Source: Gaeumannomyces sp. JS-464
Taxonomy: Eukaryota > Ascomycota > Sordariomycetes > Magnaporthales > Magnaporthaceae
Length of the DNA: 64,000 nt
NCBI GenBank assembly: GCA_002197995.1
Contig: NGZR01000001.1
Coordinates: 4,464,001-4,528,000, forward strand
Direction: 5' to 3'
Shown here piece by piece: positions 44,865 to 55,381 of the stretch; within the stretch, counting starts at the first letter, position 1, and every line of letters begins with the position of its first letter. The notes under the pieces were generated by a model that saw only the letters and a list, made by a program, of their open reading frames with translations, was not told the origin of the DNA and ran no database searches. The translations under genes were made by a program, and so were the position numbers.

Positions 44865-46333
44865 TGCGCCCACAACGCCCTTGGGCTTTCCACGGACCGT
44901 CCGGTGAGCTGGAAGAGGCTCGCCTGCCATCGGGCTCATCACGACCTGGTTCGCTCCGGCGCCCTGCCCATCGTCCCGTACGAACCGACCCCTTACCCGC
45001 GCTCGACAGCGATTGGCCTTCCCTGGCTGCGCACCCGGAGCCCCCCGAAAGTGCCGGATCCGGCACCGTGATCGAAAGGAAGAGGAGCGGCTCGATCCGT
45101 CACCTTAGCTGCAAAGACGCGGAAGTTGGAGATATGAAGCCGGGCAGCGAGGATACACACCGCAAGGGTGAACAAGGGACCGTCGACACGCTTTGGGATG
45201 TTTGAGACCTAGCCTCATTCTGGGCCAAAGGAAAGCAGTCTGGATCCGTATGGGCCGGGAATCGATTACCTGCACCGCGGTGGCAAGAAGCGAGCATTGG
45301 ATTCCCAGGCATTGTCCACCTATCGCGATCAAGAGTCTCGAGATATAATGACGACGTTGGGTTAAAGTATTGGGGTTTATGGGCGGCACGTGGGAACGGC
45401 AAATCCCTTCATACCCTTGATTTCCCTTTTGTTTGCTCTCCCATTCCTTCTTTCACCGTCAGTAGCTGTCACGCAGCGTACAGATTAGGCGGAGTGGAAA
45501 AGGGGAGGCTCGGATATGGAGCCCACTATGTATGCTTACTTGTGGGGGCTGAAGAGGCAGTTGGTAATTTCAAAGTCAATCCTCCCGCCGACATCTCCAG
45601 TCCCGTTGAAAGAGAGATGAGATGGTGGATTTCATTTCTTGCCCTCGCCGTTCTCTTCTCCAGTTTTGTGAGTCACAGGACTGCCCGGCTGTCTCTTGTG
45701 ATTGGCGATCCGATTCCCTCGTCGCGAAAAAGGCACTGCATCAAGCCACTGCCAAGAACTAGGGTACCGTATCCCCCCCCCCCCCCCCCCCCCCCCCCCC
45801 CATGATCACTCCCCGGGCGCCTCTCGCTAGCCGTTCCCTGATTCGCATTCTCAAAATGCGGGAACAGGCGGTGCGTGTGGGGTCGACCGGATCCTGGTGG
45901 CAGTGTACATAGGCGCGCCGCGTGCGTTGTATCGAATATGGAGCACCACCCATCTTCAACCCCAGCCCTGCTGGCTGCTTCTTACAGCCCCAACACCTGC
46001 GGTGCGCCTAGGGGGGCTCAGCCGTTGATCGCGATAATCTGGGGCCAGCATCCTGTTGCCTGCGTGCTATCACACATGTCTGCAGGGATATGCATAGCCG
46101 TGCTGCCGAAGGATTTATAAATGCTGTGTTTATCCCACCAGCAGCATCTATCAGCGTTGACTTGATCCCCATATCCAAACATCCGTCTACCTTGTTGCCT
46201 CGCGCCAAATTTGCAGGCTAAGCTACGCGCTGGTTTTCTTGTTGGCTGCACGACTTCGCGGTCTGAATCTCGAACGACAACTTCATCGAACACCGCTCAC
46301 ATCGGCTGGCAAAAGCTAGCGCCCGCTTACGCC
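44865..46333. other. Intergenic with a C29 run
   Basis: No gene seen. Main feature is the C29 homopolymer at 45773-45801. Confidence 0.5.
45773..45801. repeat. C29 homopolymer
   Basis: Twenty-nine consecutive C (G on the reverse strand). It can form G-quadruplex or i-motif structures in principle, and its true length is likely to be unreliable in any assembly. Confidence 0.95.
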
Positions 46334-47565
46334 ATGGCTGAACGGGGGCTCTATCGTTATGTTAGTGCCGCCTTGAGCGGCATGTGGTGCCTCCCGTTCA
46401 TCGTGTTCTTCGTCCTCAGTTTCTTCCTGGCCCGGCGCAAGGGCGATCCGGCGAGGGTGGCTGTGGTTTGGCTAAAAGTCCTCCTTCCTTTTGCAATATT
46501 GTCAGTATATCTGCTCGCAGCCGTCAAACACGGCTCTCCAATGGTCTGTCCGCCAGACTTGCTGACACCCGGGGATGCGACGTGTGTGCCTACCTAGATA
46601 CACCATATTTCGCGTCATTGCTATCACAACCTCGATCGTTATTGAGCGGAGCAGTTATTATCCTTACGGAGGGTCTATGACCCGCGCTGAGCGTGAAACT
46701 CTCCAGCGTCTCAACTTCCGCTCCGCGACCGTTGGCGCCTTTTTCGAGGATGCCACGGTCGCCCTGATCCTCTTCACATTTGTGGAGCTGGGCAATGGCT
46801 TCATGTATGCCCTCTCGCACCAGCGCACGATGCTCCAGAAGATCTTCCGCTATCTCTCGCTGTTCCTGGCGCTCGTCCTCATCACTATCACGCTCGCCTA
46901 CACTATCCAGTACAACATCGTCTACGGCCGGTATCTGGAGGACAGCCGAGCGAGATACCGCGATATTGCCGACCAAATGGATATCCTTGGAGGCTCTGGT
47001 CGGCGCGCACGATTCTTGTTTGGATCTTTACGCTTCCAACGGTTGCGTATGCCGCTGTTGCGGTCCATTTCTGGAAGACACAGCCCTTCGTTCGCGGAGT
47101 GAGTGATACCCTTTCTGATACCCTAAGTCGTGGCCCATCGCGGACTCCCCATCCCCAAAGCGCCCGATCCTTCCGGATAACGACCTTGGACTAACCGGTA
47201 AACATATAAAAGATCACGATCGAGTTCCTCATTGCCACGATCCTCATGTTTATTCGTGCCACATTCGACTCGCTTACGAGGCGACATATATACTCAACAA
47301 TCCGGGGTCCTATAAATCTCCGCCGGTCGAGATATTCTACATCTACCCTATCTTCAACTATCCCTATCCACTGGGCGTCGCTATCGTCCTCTTGTTTGTT
47401 GTCGCTATCCGCAAGAAGAAGGGTCTTTGGACTACGCGGCAGCAATTCCACGGCGGCGTCGAGACCGGCAACCAGGTTGTCCAGCAGTACGGACACGGGC
47501 AGCCTGTCGGCTGGCAGCCGCAGCAGCCTCAGCCAGTCCATCAGGATAGGCTCCCAGGCTACTGA
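46334..47565 (+). CDS. Polytopic membrane protein, about seven TM segments, unknown function
   Basis: Three exons: 46334-46500, 46598-47098 and 47213-47565. Introns are 46501-46597 (GTCAGT...CCTAG) and 47099-47212 (GTGAGT...AAAAG). The ATG has context GCCATGG. Hydrophobic segments in order are MWCLPFIVFFVLSFFLA, VWLKVLLPFAIL plus YTIFRVIAITT across the first splice, VALILFTFVELGNGFMYAL, YLSLFLALVLITITLAYTI, ILVWIFTLPTVAYAAVAVHF, ITIEFLIATILMFI and PLGVAIVLLFVVAI. The tail after RKKKGLW is polar and Gln/Pro-rich. Single-base shifts near 46995 and 47272 are needed; with them the length is 340 residues. I do not recognise the family; there is no CFEM domain and no obvious PTH11 signature. Seven segments suggest a receptor- or transporter-like protein, unproven. 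Confidence 0.7.
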
Positions 47566-47934
47566 GCTGCCTCCATGAGACTCCCATGAGCGGGCGCGAT
47601 TTCAGTCGTGAGACGCACTTGACATAATCCCGGAGACCGAGGATACCTACTCGATGCTTTCTCATCTTGTCCGGTAGTTGCAGGGGCTGCCAGGCGGTTA
47701 ATGTTTTTTTCAAGTAGTTGCTGTTCTGCGGTTTCCATCCTTTGGCACCTTTTCCCTACCCCTTTTAATTGCTCCCTTGTATTTGCAAAGAAGGATATAC
47801 ATCTTGGTACGTGATATGTTGCAAAAGGAATGGTATATGCTGTATACGAGCGCGCGGCGTCTTTGGTTGTCTACAACGTGTGGTCTATAGATCTATATAT
47901 ACCCATTATGCCTGCTTTGTGCCACTAGACTCAA
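47566..47934. other. Convergent 3' flanks
   Basis: Between the convergent membrane-protein and thioesterase genes. T-rich and AT-rich, no gene seen. Confidence 0.5.
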
Positions 47935-49062
47935 TCAATTTCCGCTCGCCTCCTCGGGATCAGGGACACCCTCGGGCAGCGCAAATAGAGGTCGGGAACT
48001 TGGCCACGCCTTCGCAACGAACCTAACCTGGCGTTAGCAGATCTATATCTCATGGACGATCGGTACCAGAGTCTCACTTTGTGTGGCTCCCTCGGGCAGC
48101 CAACTCTCCTTTGGCGTTTTGAAACACCACCGTCGTGTAGGCCAGTGTCTTGCCAACTATGTCAAGCGACATTAGTATGATAAGACAGCCAGTCGCAGCT
48201 GCATTGAGATGCACGCAGAATGTGCCTACTCTTATCGCAGGTCGCGGTTCCGGTAAGCTTGTCGCCAGCAACACCGCCACTGCTCACATATGTCACTAGA
48301 GGTATTTAGGTACGAATAGTTAGTAGGTCCCAATGATACAGACTTTGCCCGTGAGGTCAAGTGTGGGAATATGCGACGGGGCTCTGTGCATGCCGTTCAG
48401 ATCCGTTGATACGCCGGTGGCGTAAAGTCCCATGGAAGCCACAGCGAGAGATCCTCCGAGGTCCACCATGCTGGCTAGGGTACCACCGTGGATGGCCTTC
48501 ATGCGATTCTGACGGACAGACAAAGTCAGCGGGAGCCCGGCTGGTCTGGCCCAGTGCGCTGTGAAGAGCCTACGGTATGGTCCTTGTGGATATCCAGCTC
48601 AAAGTCGACTCTGCCCTTCTGGGCATCCTTGATGCGGAACTAGTAGATGCAGTGAGGATTAGCGTCGGCTTGTGGCAAGCTCGCAGAGCGTTTCTTGAGG
48701 AAGGCTCACGTTGTTGGTTCCAAGGAGTCTAAAGAAAGACGGCCGATATTTGTCAACTCTATGTCTTTTGGGGATTCTGCCCCAAAGCGCTACCTAGATA
48801 GGTACATGGTAGGTCTCTTTATGCTTCGTAGTCAGGGCTGGAGCGGGTTTGCGCACTGACCTGGGCTCTAGTCCAGATTCTTTCCAGAAAGACCTCAGCA
48901 CCTAGTTATGCGTCACGCGCTCAGTATCAGCAAAGCGTCTATGCGAGCAACAATTTTGATATCTTCACCCAGGGCGCCTCAGCAGTGAGCAATCATTGGG
49001 ACGGGCGGTCCAAGACTTACAGCGTTGGCAAACGCCGCAGGCTTCAACTGCTTTGCTGCCAT
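47935..49062 (-). CDS. HotDog-fold acyl-CoA thioesterase (ACOT13/PaaI-like)
   Basis: Hydrolyses acyl-CoA to acid and CoA. Eight exons on the reverse strand: 49062-49021, 48901-48861, 48728-48710 (19 nt), 48639-48574, 48508-48394, 48295-48230, 48156-48078 and 48022-47935. They sum to 516 nt, a 171-residue protein with no frame defect. It starts MAAKQLKPAAFANA, then VLRSFWKESGLEPRLLGTNN and FRIKDAQKGRVDFELDIHKD. The HotDog core is NRMKAIHGGTLASMVDLGGS with the family HGG motif, then VTYVSSGGVAGDKLTGTATC, KTLAYTTVVFQNAKGELAAR and GSHTKFVAKAW. Intron 5 (48393-48296) begins GC instead of GT and ends TAG. The start is divergent from TFB2 across 580 bases. Probably mitochondrial or cytosolic by family; no targeting sequence is obvious. 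Confidence 0.9.
48296..48393 (-). other. GC-AG intron of the thioesterase gene
   Basis: The exon ends GATCTGAACG and the intron starts GCATGC, ending CCTCTAG; splicing gives Asp-Leu-Asn-Val-Thr-Tyr. No GT donor nearby keeps the frame. Confidence 0.75.
48710..48728 (-). other. 19-nt microexon of the thioesterase gene
   Basis: ACTCCTTGGAACCAACAAC between TTTAG and GTGAGC; encodes the end of Arg plus Leu-Leu-Gly-Thr-Asn-Asn and makes the phases agree. Confidence 0.8.
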
Positions 49063-49642
49063 TGTCAGGTACTTGACAGCCTAGTAGTTTCTCGGTCACT
49101 ATTCACGCTCGTTATGCTCTGGATATGTAGACAGCGAGCGGGTGGGAGTTGGGGGTTTCGGGACTCTTGAAGTCGTCAAGTCGGCTCCTCGGCAATGATG
49201 CATGGAAGCCCAGGTACCGACAGTGTGACATAATTTGTGGGGCCGATCAGATCCAAGCTCCACTAGCGGTTTCTCGATGTGGAGACACACGTGCGCTAGA
49301 ATGCAGCCTGTGCAGCTCCGAGCCCGAGCAAGAGGCTCACAAATTGACTTGAGGCTTCCATCCTCCCGCAGCATCTCCAACCCAGACAGCCCTGTCCAAG
49401 CAGTCGCACCCTTTGTAATCCCATTTGCTTCCTCGCAAGCATGCGTTTCGAGTCTCGCTAGGCGGCCGCCGCATCTGACCTCGCAGATAGACGCCCCCCC
49501 TGGGTGGCTTGGTCCGGGACTAGGCATCTGCACCACCACGGAGAATGCACATGGTGGCGCATCACTCGAGTCGGCTTCGGATGCGAGCACGAGGACGCGC
49601 CCCCCGACCTCAACTAGGTAGTCCGCAGCCGCCGCCACCGCC
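49063..49642. promoter_or_regulatory. Bidirectional promoter, thioesterase / TFB2
   Basis: 580 bases between the divergent start codons of two intact genes. No distinct TATA or known operator picked out; sharing of control elements is inference. Confidence 0.5.
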
Positions 49643-51133
49643 ATGTCTGCGCCTATCATCACCCTCTCCGACTACCTGGAGAGGCAGTCGGGGACCACGT
49701 TTAAGAAACTCTACCAGCAGCCGTCGACCGCCTTCGCTATTTTCCGCCGAATGCTCCCGAGCCTGGCCAAGACCTTCGTCATGGCCCTCCTCTACATGCC
49801 CAAGCCGCTCTCCCTCGCCGACCTAGATATATGGGCTAAGCCCGACTCGCGCAAGCACAAGGACCACGCTCTCTCGATTTTGCGCGTCCTCCACATCGTG
49901 CTGATCACAGCGCCGAGCAAGGAGAAACCGCAGGAGGTGTCGCTGACGCCCAACTTCAAGAAGTCGCTACGCCTCGCCCTCGAGGGCGGCGGCTCTAGCC
50001 ACAACACCTTCGGCGTTCCCTCATCCCTGCCTGTTCCGCAAAACGTCGACATTCCGTTTCTCGACAAGTTCGCCCGCACCAGGTGGGACGCGATTCTGCA
50101 CTATGTTGTGAACAGCGTTGAGGGCGACGAATTCGCTCAACGCCCGACCAAGCGGCTACACTCCGGAGGATCCAAGCTGCAGGACACAGTTAAGGAGCTG
50201 CTGGTGGCCGGCGGGCTAGTCGAGAGACGAGGTGGGAGTATTGCCATCACCAAGACCGGCTTCACGTTTCTGCTGCAAGAATCCAATGCACAGGTATGGA
50301 CGCTGCTGCTGCAGTGGCTCGAGGCAGTCAACGCGGCCGGCGGAGACCACTCGGTTATGGCGGTCGATATGCTGAGCTTCCTGTTCATGCTGGGCACGCT
50401 CGAGCTTGGCCAAGCCTACGACACGGAGGAGCTGTCGGAGCAGCGGCGCAACATGCTACCCAGTCTGGTCGATTTTGGCCTGGTCTACATACCTCCCGGA
50501 AACACGAGCCAGTACTTCCCCACGCGGCTGGCGACCACCCTTACGAGCGGCTCGTCAGCGCTGCGCAGCGCCAGCTCAGCCTTGGCCGCAGCGACCGCCG
50601 AGGGCCCTAACGCGTCTGGCGGCGGGCAGGGCGAGTCGACCAAGGGCTGCATCATTATCGAGACAAACTACCGGCTATACGCATACACAAGCACACCGCT
50701 GCAAATCGCAATCTTGAATCTCTTCGCGACGCTGAATTTCCGCTTCGCCGGCATGGTGACGGGGCGCATCGAGCGACAGTCTATCAAGCAGGCCATCTCA
50801 TATGGCATCACGGCCGACCAGGTCATCGAGTACCTGGCGGCGCACGCGCACGAGCAGATGCACCGAACCGCGACGCTGCGCAAGAGGCCAGTGCTGCCGC
50901 CCACGGTGGTGGATCAGATCAGGCTGTGGCAGCTCGAGACGGAGCGTATGAAGATCATGCGCGGATTCTTGTTCCGCGACTTCGACAGCCAGGCCGAATA
51001 TGACGACCTCGCCAAGTACGCCGACGAGATCGGCGTGCTGCTCTGGCGCAGCGACGCAAGACAACTCTTCTTTGCTAGCAAGGTCGATCAGCTCAGCGTG
51101 TTCCTCAAGGCGAGGAAGAAGGCCGCGCAGTAG
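49643..51133 (+). CDS. TFB2: TFIIH core subunit TFB2 (p52/GTF2H4)
   Basis: Core TFIIH subunit that anchors and stimulates the XPB/Ssl2 helicase in transcription initiation and nucleotide excision repair, in the nucleus. Single-exon, 496 residues, within the usual range. It begins MSAPIITLSDYLERQSGTTF in a CCGCCATGTC context. Family segments seen are YQQPSTAFAIFRRMLPSLAK, KFARTRWDAILHYVVNSVEG, VWTLLLQWLEAVNA, MLSFLFMLGTLELGQAYDTE and FPTRLATTLTSG. The C-terminal part reads GCIIIETNYRLYAYTSTPLQ, IAILNLFATLNFRFAGMVTG and ITADQVIEYLAAHAHEQMHR. The C-terminal p52 dimerisation region (SQAEYDDLAKYADEIGVLLW) is present. There is no intron or defect. Confidence 0.97.
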   Translation: MSAPIITLSDYLERQSGTTFKKLYQQPSTAFAIFRRMLPSLAKTFVMALLYMPKPLSLADLDIWAKPDSRKHKDHALSILRVLHIVLITAPSKEKPQEVSLTPNFKKSLRLALEGGGSSHNTFGVPSSLPVPQNVDIPFLDKFARTRWDAILHYVVNSVEGDEFAQRPTKRLHSGGSKLQDTVKELLVAGGLVERRGGSIAITKTGFTFLLQESNAQVWTLLLQWLEAVNAAGGDHSVMAVDMLSFLFMLGTLELGQAYDTEELSEQRRNMLPSLVDFGLVYIPPGNTSQYFPTRLATTLTSGSSALRSASSALAAATAEGPNASGGGQGESTKGCIIIETNYRLYAYTSTPLQIAILNLFATLNFRFAGMVTGRIERQSIKQAISYGITADQVIEYLAAHAHEQMHRTATLRKRPVLPPTVVDQIRLWQLETERMKIMRGFLFRDFDSQAEYDDLAKYADEIGVLLWRSDARQLFFASKVDQLSVFLKARKKAAQ

Positions 51134-52084
51134 CGGCGACGACGGTCACCTATAGCGACTAGTTCATGCTAGATGCGCAGTTGTTTTTGACGTGCTGTTC
51201 CATGATCAGTGTCTCATCCCTTCACTTTTTTTTTTCTTTCCCTTTGGTTGCTCCTCTAAATGGCGTTTTGGGGTGGGTCTGCGTGCGGCTCGCAGGTTTT
51301 GGAGTTGGTTGGCAACAGGCAATAGAAGGAAAAGCCACCAACATGTTCACAGCTGCTGTTTTGACATTGGATGACATGATATCATTTAGATCCTAGCCAC
51401 GCAAGGTGTTTTTAGACACTCGCCCATCGAAGTTACTTGCTGGGCTCGCGATGCCTCGGTCTGTCGTGGGAGGCGAACGCCGCGGGGAAACGTAAGGAAC
51501 TGAGTGCTCCTACCTGGTACCTATGCTCCGGTCCCTCCTTCCCTTCCGAAATTGTGAGCTCCGGTCTGCGCGTTTCCCATAACTCCACGCACCGTGCCTC
51601 CTGCCCGCCTGTGCAAGACCGTAGCTGGCAGATGGCTGATGGGCACCTCCCCTGCCCCGCCCAGAGTCTCTGGCTTGATAGGCCGCGCTTTCCCCCAAGC
51701 CCGTGCTCGCTCACGACTGAAGCAAGCGCGTCTGGGACTGTCTTGCTCCGGTGAGCGGCCAGGCTCGCTTTCTTCAAGAGCAGCACAGGATGAGCGGGAC
51801 TCAGCGCTCTTGTCAACAAATTCTGCTGGCTCCTCTCGTTTTCCCTTCTTGAAACCATTCTTCTTTGCTTCTTGTCTTGGTGTCCTCCCCCGTCACCCAA
51901 GCCGCAGACATCTTAGCATCTCGTGGCCGCCTTTCCCACATCGCTCTAAGGTTCGGGTCACCTCGGTTTTTTGCTGTCACTTTGCCCTCATCCTTCCCAC
52001 GCTACGCAGCCCGTTGCCCCATTGGCTTCTTGCTCTCGTCTGATTTTTCCACAGCCCTACAACATCTACCATTACCTGCAAGCC
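51134..52084. other. Intergenic and 5' leader of the orphan membrane-protein gene
   Basis: The 3' flank of TFB2 contains TTTTTTTTTC patches. The segment 51.85-52.08 kb is C/T-rich and leads into the next gene. No gene is seen. Confidence 0.5.
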
Positions 52085-54744
52085 ATGTCCGATCAGGCCG
52101 TCTTGGACCCTCGCCTCGAACCAGATTTACCAGAATTGGGTCCGCAAGAAAGCGTTCCCAAGATACCAGCTTCGGCAGAGGAAGTCTGTCCAGCCGAGGC
52201 ATCGACCCCAGAGGTATCACCCACGCCCCCCGAGGAATTGCTGCTCGGCTCCGGCTCGTCTGAGGAGCTTCCTCAGCCCACATCCCCAGACTACGCCAGG
52301 GTGCCGTCTACCTCGGTGCCGCTTGCTCTCCCTGTCCGCTCTCCCGGTCGTCACCGCGTCAACAGCCGCGCCGTGAGGAACATCGTCTTCCGCAGCAGGT
52401 CGTCCTCCCCGACCAAGCTTGGATCTTTGACCAAGTCAGCGGTCTCCTCGATCAGGTCGGACAGGCCCAAGCACAAGACCCCCCACGGCGAAGAGGCTTT
52501 CTTTGGAGTCTCATTTTCTTCCGACGACGCGCCTGAGTCTCCCGCGCTCTCTCTCCGGGAGATCCGCTTCCCACGCAACAACAGAAAGGGCATTGGCTCC
52601 TACGGACCAGGCGGGCCAGACGGACCAGACGGCTACTTTTTCACCGACCCCGGCAAGCCAACCCTCACCAACACAGTGAACTTCTGCGACCTAGGTGACA
52701 GCTCGGACTTGCAAGAGAACGGGTACGAGCCCAGCGACGACGGCAGCACCGTACGCTCTTTCGGCTCGCAACAGCACCGTCAGCAGGAGGGCAAGCGTCT
52801 GGCTGGGGATCAGCCGCCTCACAACCCATCAAGCAGCCGCCCCAGCAACTCCGAAGACTCCCCAGAAGCCAATCCCTCGCGCTAGCCTGGACGACTTTAC
52901 AGACGCTCCTGGACTCACTACGTCAAGACCTTGTCGTCTTTTCGTGTTCTCTGGGTGGATCTCATCGTCGCCTCGTTTATGATCGTTTCGGCCCTGGGAA
53001 CCTCGACGGCGAAGAACCTGTACGCAACTGCTCTCTTTGACTGCCGCTTGGTCTGGGCTCTTATCAACATCTGGGTCGACTTCTTCCGCACTGTCCTTCA
53101 GGCCATCCATCTCTCTCTGGGGCTGTGGCTTGGATACCTCGGTTTATGCTGCCTCAAGCGCCTCCCCGAGAACTTCGTCGGAGACCTGGTCATTAACTGC
53201 GCTACTGCCCTCAACCACGCCTGGACTAAGCTCTATCGCTGGATTACCTTCAACAACGAAGTGTTCCCTCGTCCCGTATCCTCTGTCCTGCTCTATCTGC
53301 GGCAAATCGTCGTCCCAAGATGGTTCGCTCCCCTCGGCCTTTTCCACCGGCCGACAGGCACGAAACCAGACTCCCAAGGTTCTCGGGCGGAAGACGAAAC
53401 GCCGATCTCGCCTCAATCCCCAAGCAGTCCCCACCAGAGCTGCCAGCGGGTTCCTGCACTAGACCGCCCCGAGAAGATGAAGACGTCAGCACAAAAGCCG
53501 GCCCAACTCGATGCCCACAAAGGCTCGCCGAAGAAGGCAGCTCGTCACAGCAAGCAAAGTCCGACGAACAAGTCACCTCGACACATGTCGGCAGGGTCGG
53601 CGCTCAGGGAGATGAAGATGAAAGGACTGTGGTCACCTCTGGACCAAGAGAGCCACGTCGGATTGTCGATGTACTAGGTCTGCGGAGGAGGCCCAAGTCT
53701 CCAAAGCGACGGCTCGATATCAGCGCGCCAGTCGGCCCAGTCCTGTACAACGGCAAGCTCGTATCTCCAGAGCCTTCAACCGCCGTCTCTCTCACCACTG
53801 CCTACCCTGTGCAGCCGACATACCAGCCTCGCAAGGCCAGTCAGCTTCATGAGAGCATCCAGCCCTCGGATTCGGAGGCAGATGCTCCGGCTGCTACTAC
53901 TCTTCGAATTCCAAGGTCACGTACTTTCACCGTCTTATCCAACATATCTCATTCTCTCTCCAGAGCATCACTTGGGAGCTTCGGATCAAACCGCAACGTC
54001 AGCAACTCATCGACGAGCACTGGTACCACGTGTCGTGATGGCCTGGAACAGAAAAGGCACGCACAGGCACGAGTTTCTCTGCCTAGAGTTGTCGGCAGGA
54101 AATCACTGGAGTCGCAAGCCGACACTAGTCCTGTCCCACCCCCTACATTGAATCCCCGTCTAACCACCACGGCGATGCCGGATTCGTACTGGGCTGGCCG
54201 CTTCTCAGCTCTCCACGACCGCTTCCACTCAGAACTCCTCGGCCCCAAGAACTTGGAGATTATGGTTAATGCGCACGCATCGCTTTCAGCCTTGCCGAAC
54301 CAGGATGGCACGGCCGAGCAGAAATTAGCATACAAAGCAGCATGTATGAAATCCTCGGCCACGTCCTCGGACATTGTGCATCGCCCTCGGGTCATGTCAG
54401 ACAGCAAGAAGGCGCAGATACATGATGCCGAGCTCCTAGAAGACGAAGACAACCGCTGCCGTCGCGTGTTTCTGCACCTCGAGACCATGTGTCTTACCAA
54501 AGAGGCGCGCGGGAGCCTGCAGGCTTTCCAGCAGGAGTACGCCCGCAAGATGAAGCGTCCAGGACTCCTCCCCCAGGGTGGCAGCATGGAAGGCCGCGGC
54601 TTCATCTCGCGCCTGATATCCGGAGGGAAGGTCGCCCCTGCAAAGGTTACTGTCACCGTCGGCAAAACGAACATCGCTGAACCGCCCAAGACTGGTGGAC
54701 TAGGAAAACAATTTAGCTATTTGTATGCCGCTGCTCCTTACTAG
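52085..54744 (+). CDS. Large orphan membrane protein with in-frame TAG and one frame shift
   Basis: About 886 residues if read across two defects. Part 1 (52085-52885) is disordered and Ser/Pro/Glu-rich (MSDQAVLDPRLEPDLPELGP; basic patch GRHRVNSRAVRNIVFRSRSS). A TAG at 52883-52885 ends it, yet the same frame continues at once as PGRLYRRSWTHYVKTLSSFR. Two hydrophobic segments follow (VDLIVASFMIVSALG and LSLGLWLGYLGLCCL), then a Pro/Ser/Lys-rich stretch. A one-base shift around 53605-53645 leads to Part 3 (RIVDVLGLRRRPKSPKRRLD). This ends with a helical domain (WAGRFSALHDRFHSELLGPK, RCRRVFLHLETMCLTKEARG, LQAFQQEYARKMKR). With one base added the locus is 887 codons. I do not recognise a named family; function is unknown. 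The stop may be a CAG/TGG-to-TAG error or mutation, or separate a real 267-residue protein. Confidence 0.65.
52883..52885 (+). other. In-frame TAG inside the orphan membrane-protein gene
   Basis: Reading continues in the same frame directly after it into a Tyr/Trp/Arg-rich lead-in and the first membrane segment, with no ATG before 52979. Confidence 0.6.
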
Positions 54745-55381
54745 GCATACTGCTCAGTCTTTTCATCTCCATGTTCTTCTTATTGCGTTTCCCCATGCCT
54801 TGTCGGCTCGGTCTATACACCGCGACTTTCTTGTTATTTCCTTATTGATGGTTCGAGACTGTAGATTTAGGCACGCGTCACGTATTCTCACAGTCCAAGC
54901 CGGTCGATGTCTGATACATATCCTTGTTATTCTCTCTGCGTACGGTAGCTGTGAAGCACGGTGCTCAGATTTTGTCATTTTTAGAGTTCGTTCAGGGCAA
55001 CCTGAAGGCGGTTAATGGTTCGTGTCAGAAATATTTTATCCGTAGGTACCTGACGCCCATCGCGGGTATTGATCTCGTCCTAACCAGCAGGAGAATTCTC
55101 TAGACTAAAGAAAAGCAAACCCTTGTGCTTCTCTGAATGCCAGTCATGTGCATGTAATATCCAACAAAAGAAGCACTCGCCGAGTGCCATGCAGCAAGGC
55201 CAGAAGATAAATCTAACCTCCAGGCTACTGCACCAATGACCATGAGGAATTACGCGTCTATCCCCATGACAAAGAAATAGAACCTCAAGTCCTACAGCCT
55301 AGCCATAAACATGCGTCCGTCGCCACCAGATACACAGGCCGAATCCCGAGGCTCCCCCATCGAGGTCCGGCCGCGGCCTAG
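54745..55381. other. Convergent 3' flanks, no gene seen
   Basis: Lies between the orphan membrane-protein gene and the reverse-strand TANGO2 gene. Relatively AT-rich. Confidence 0.5.
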
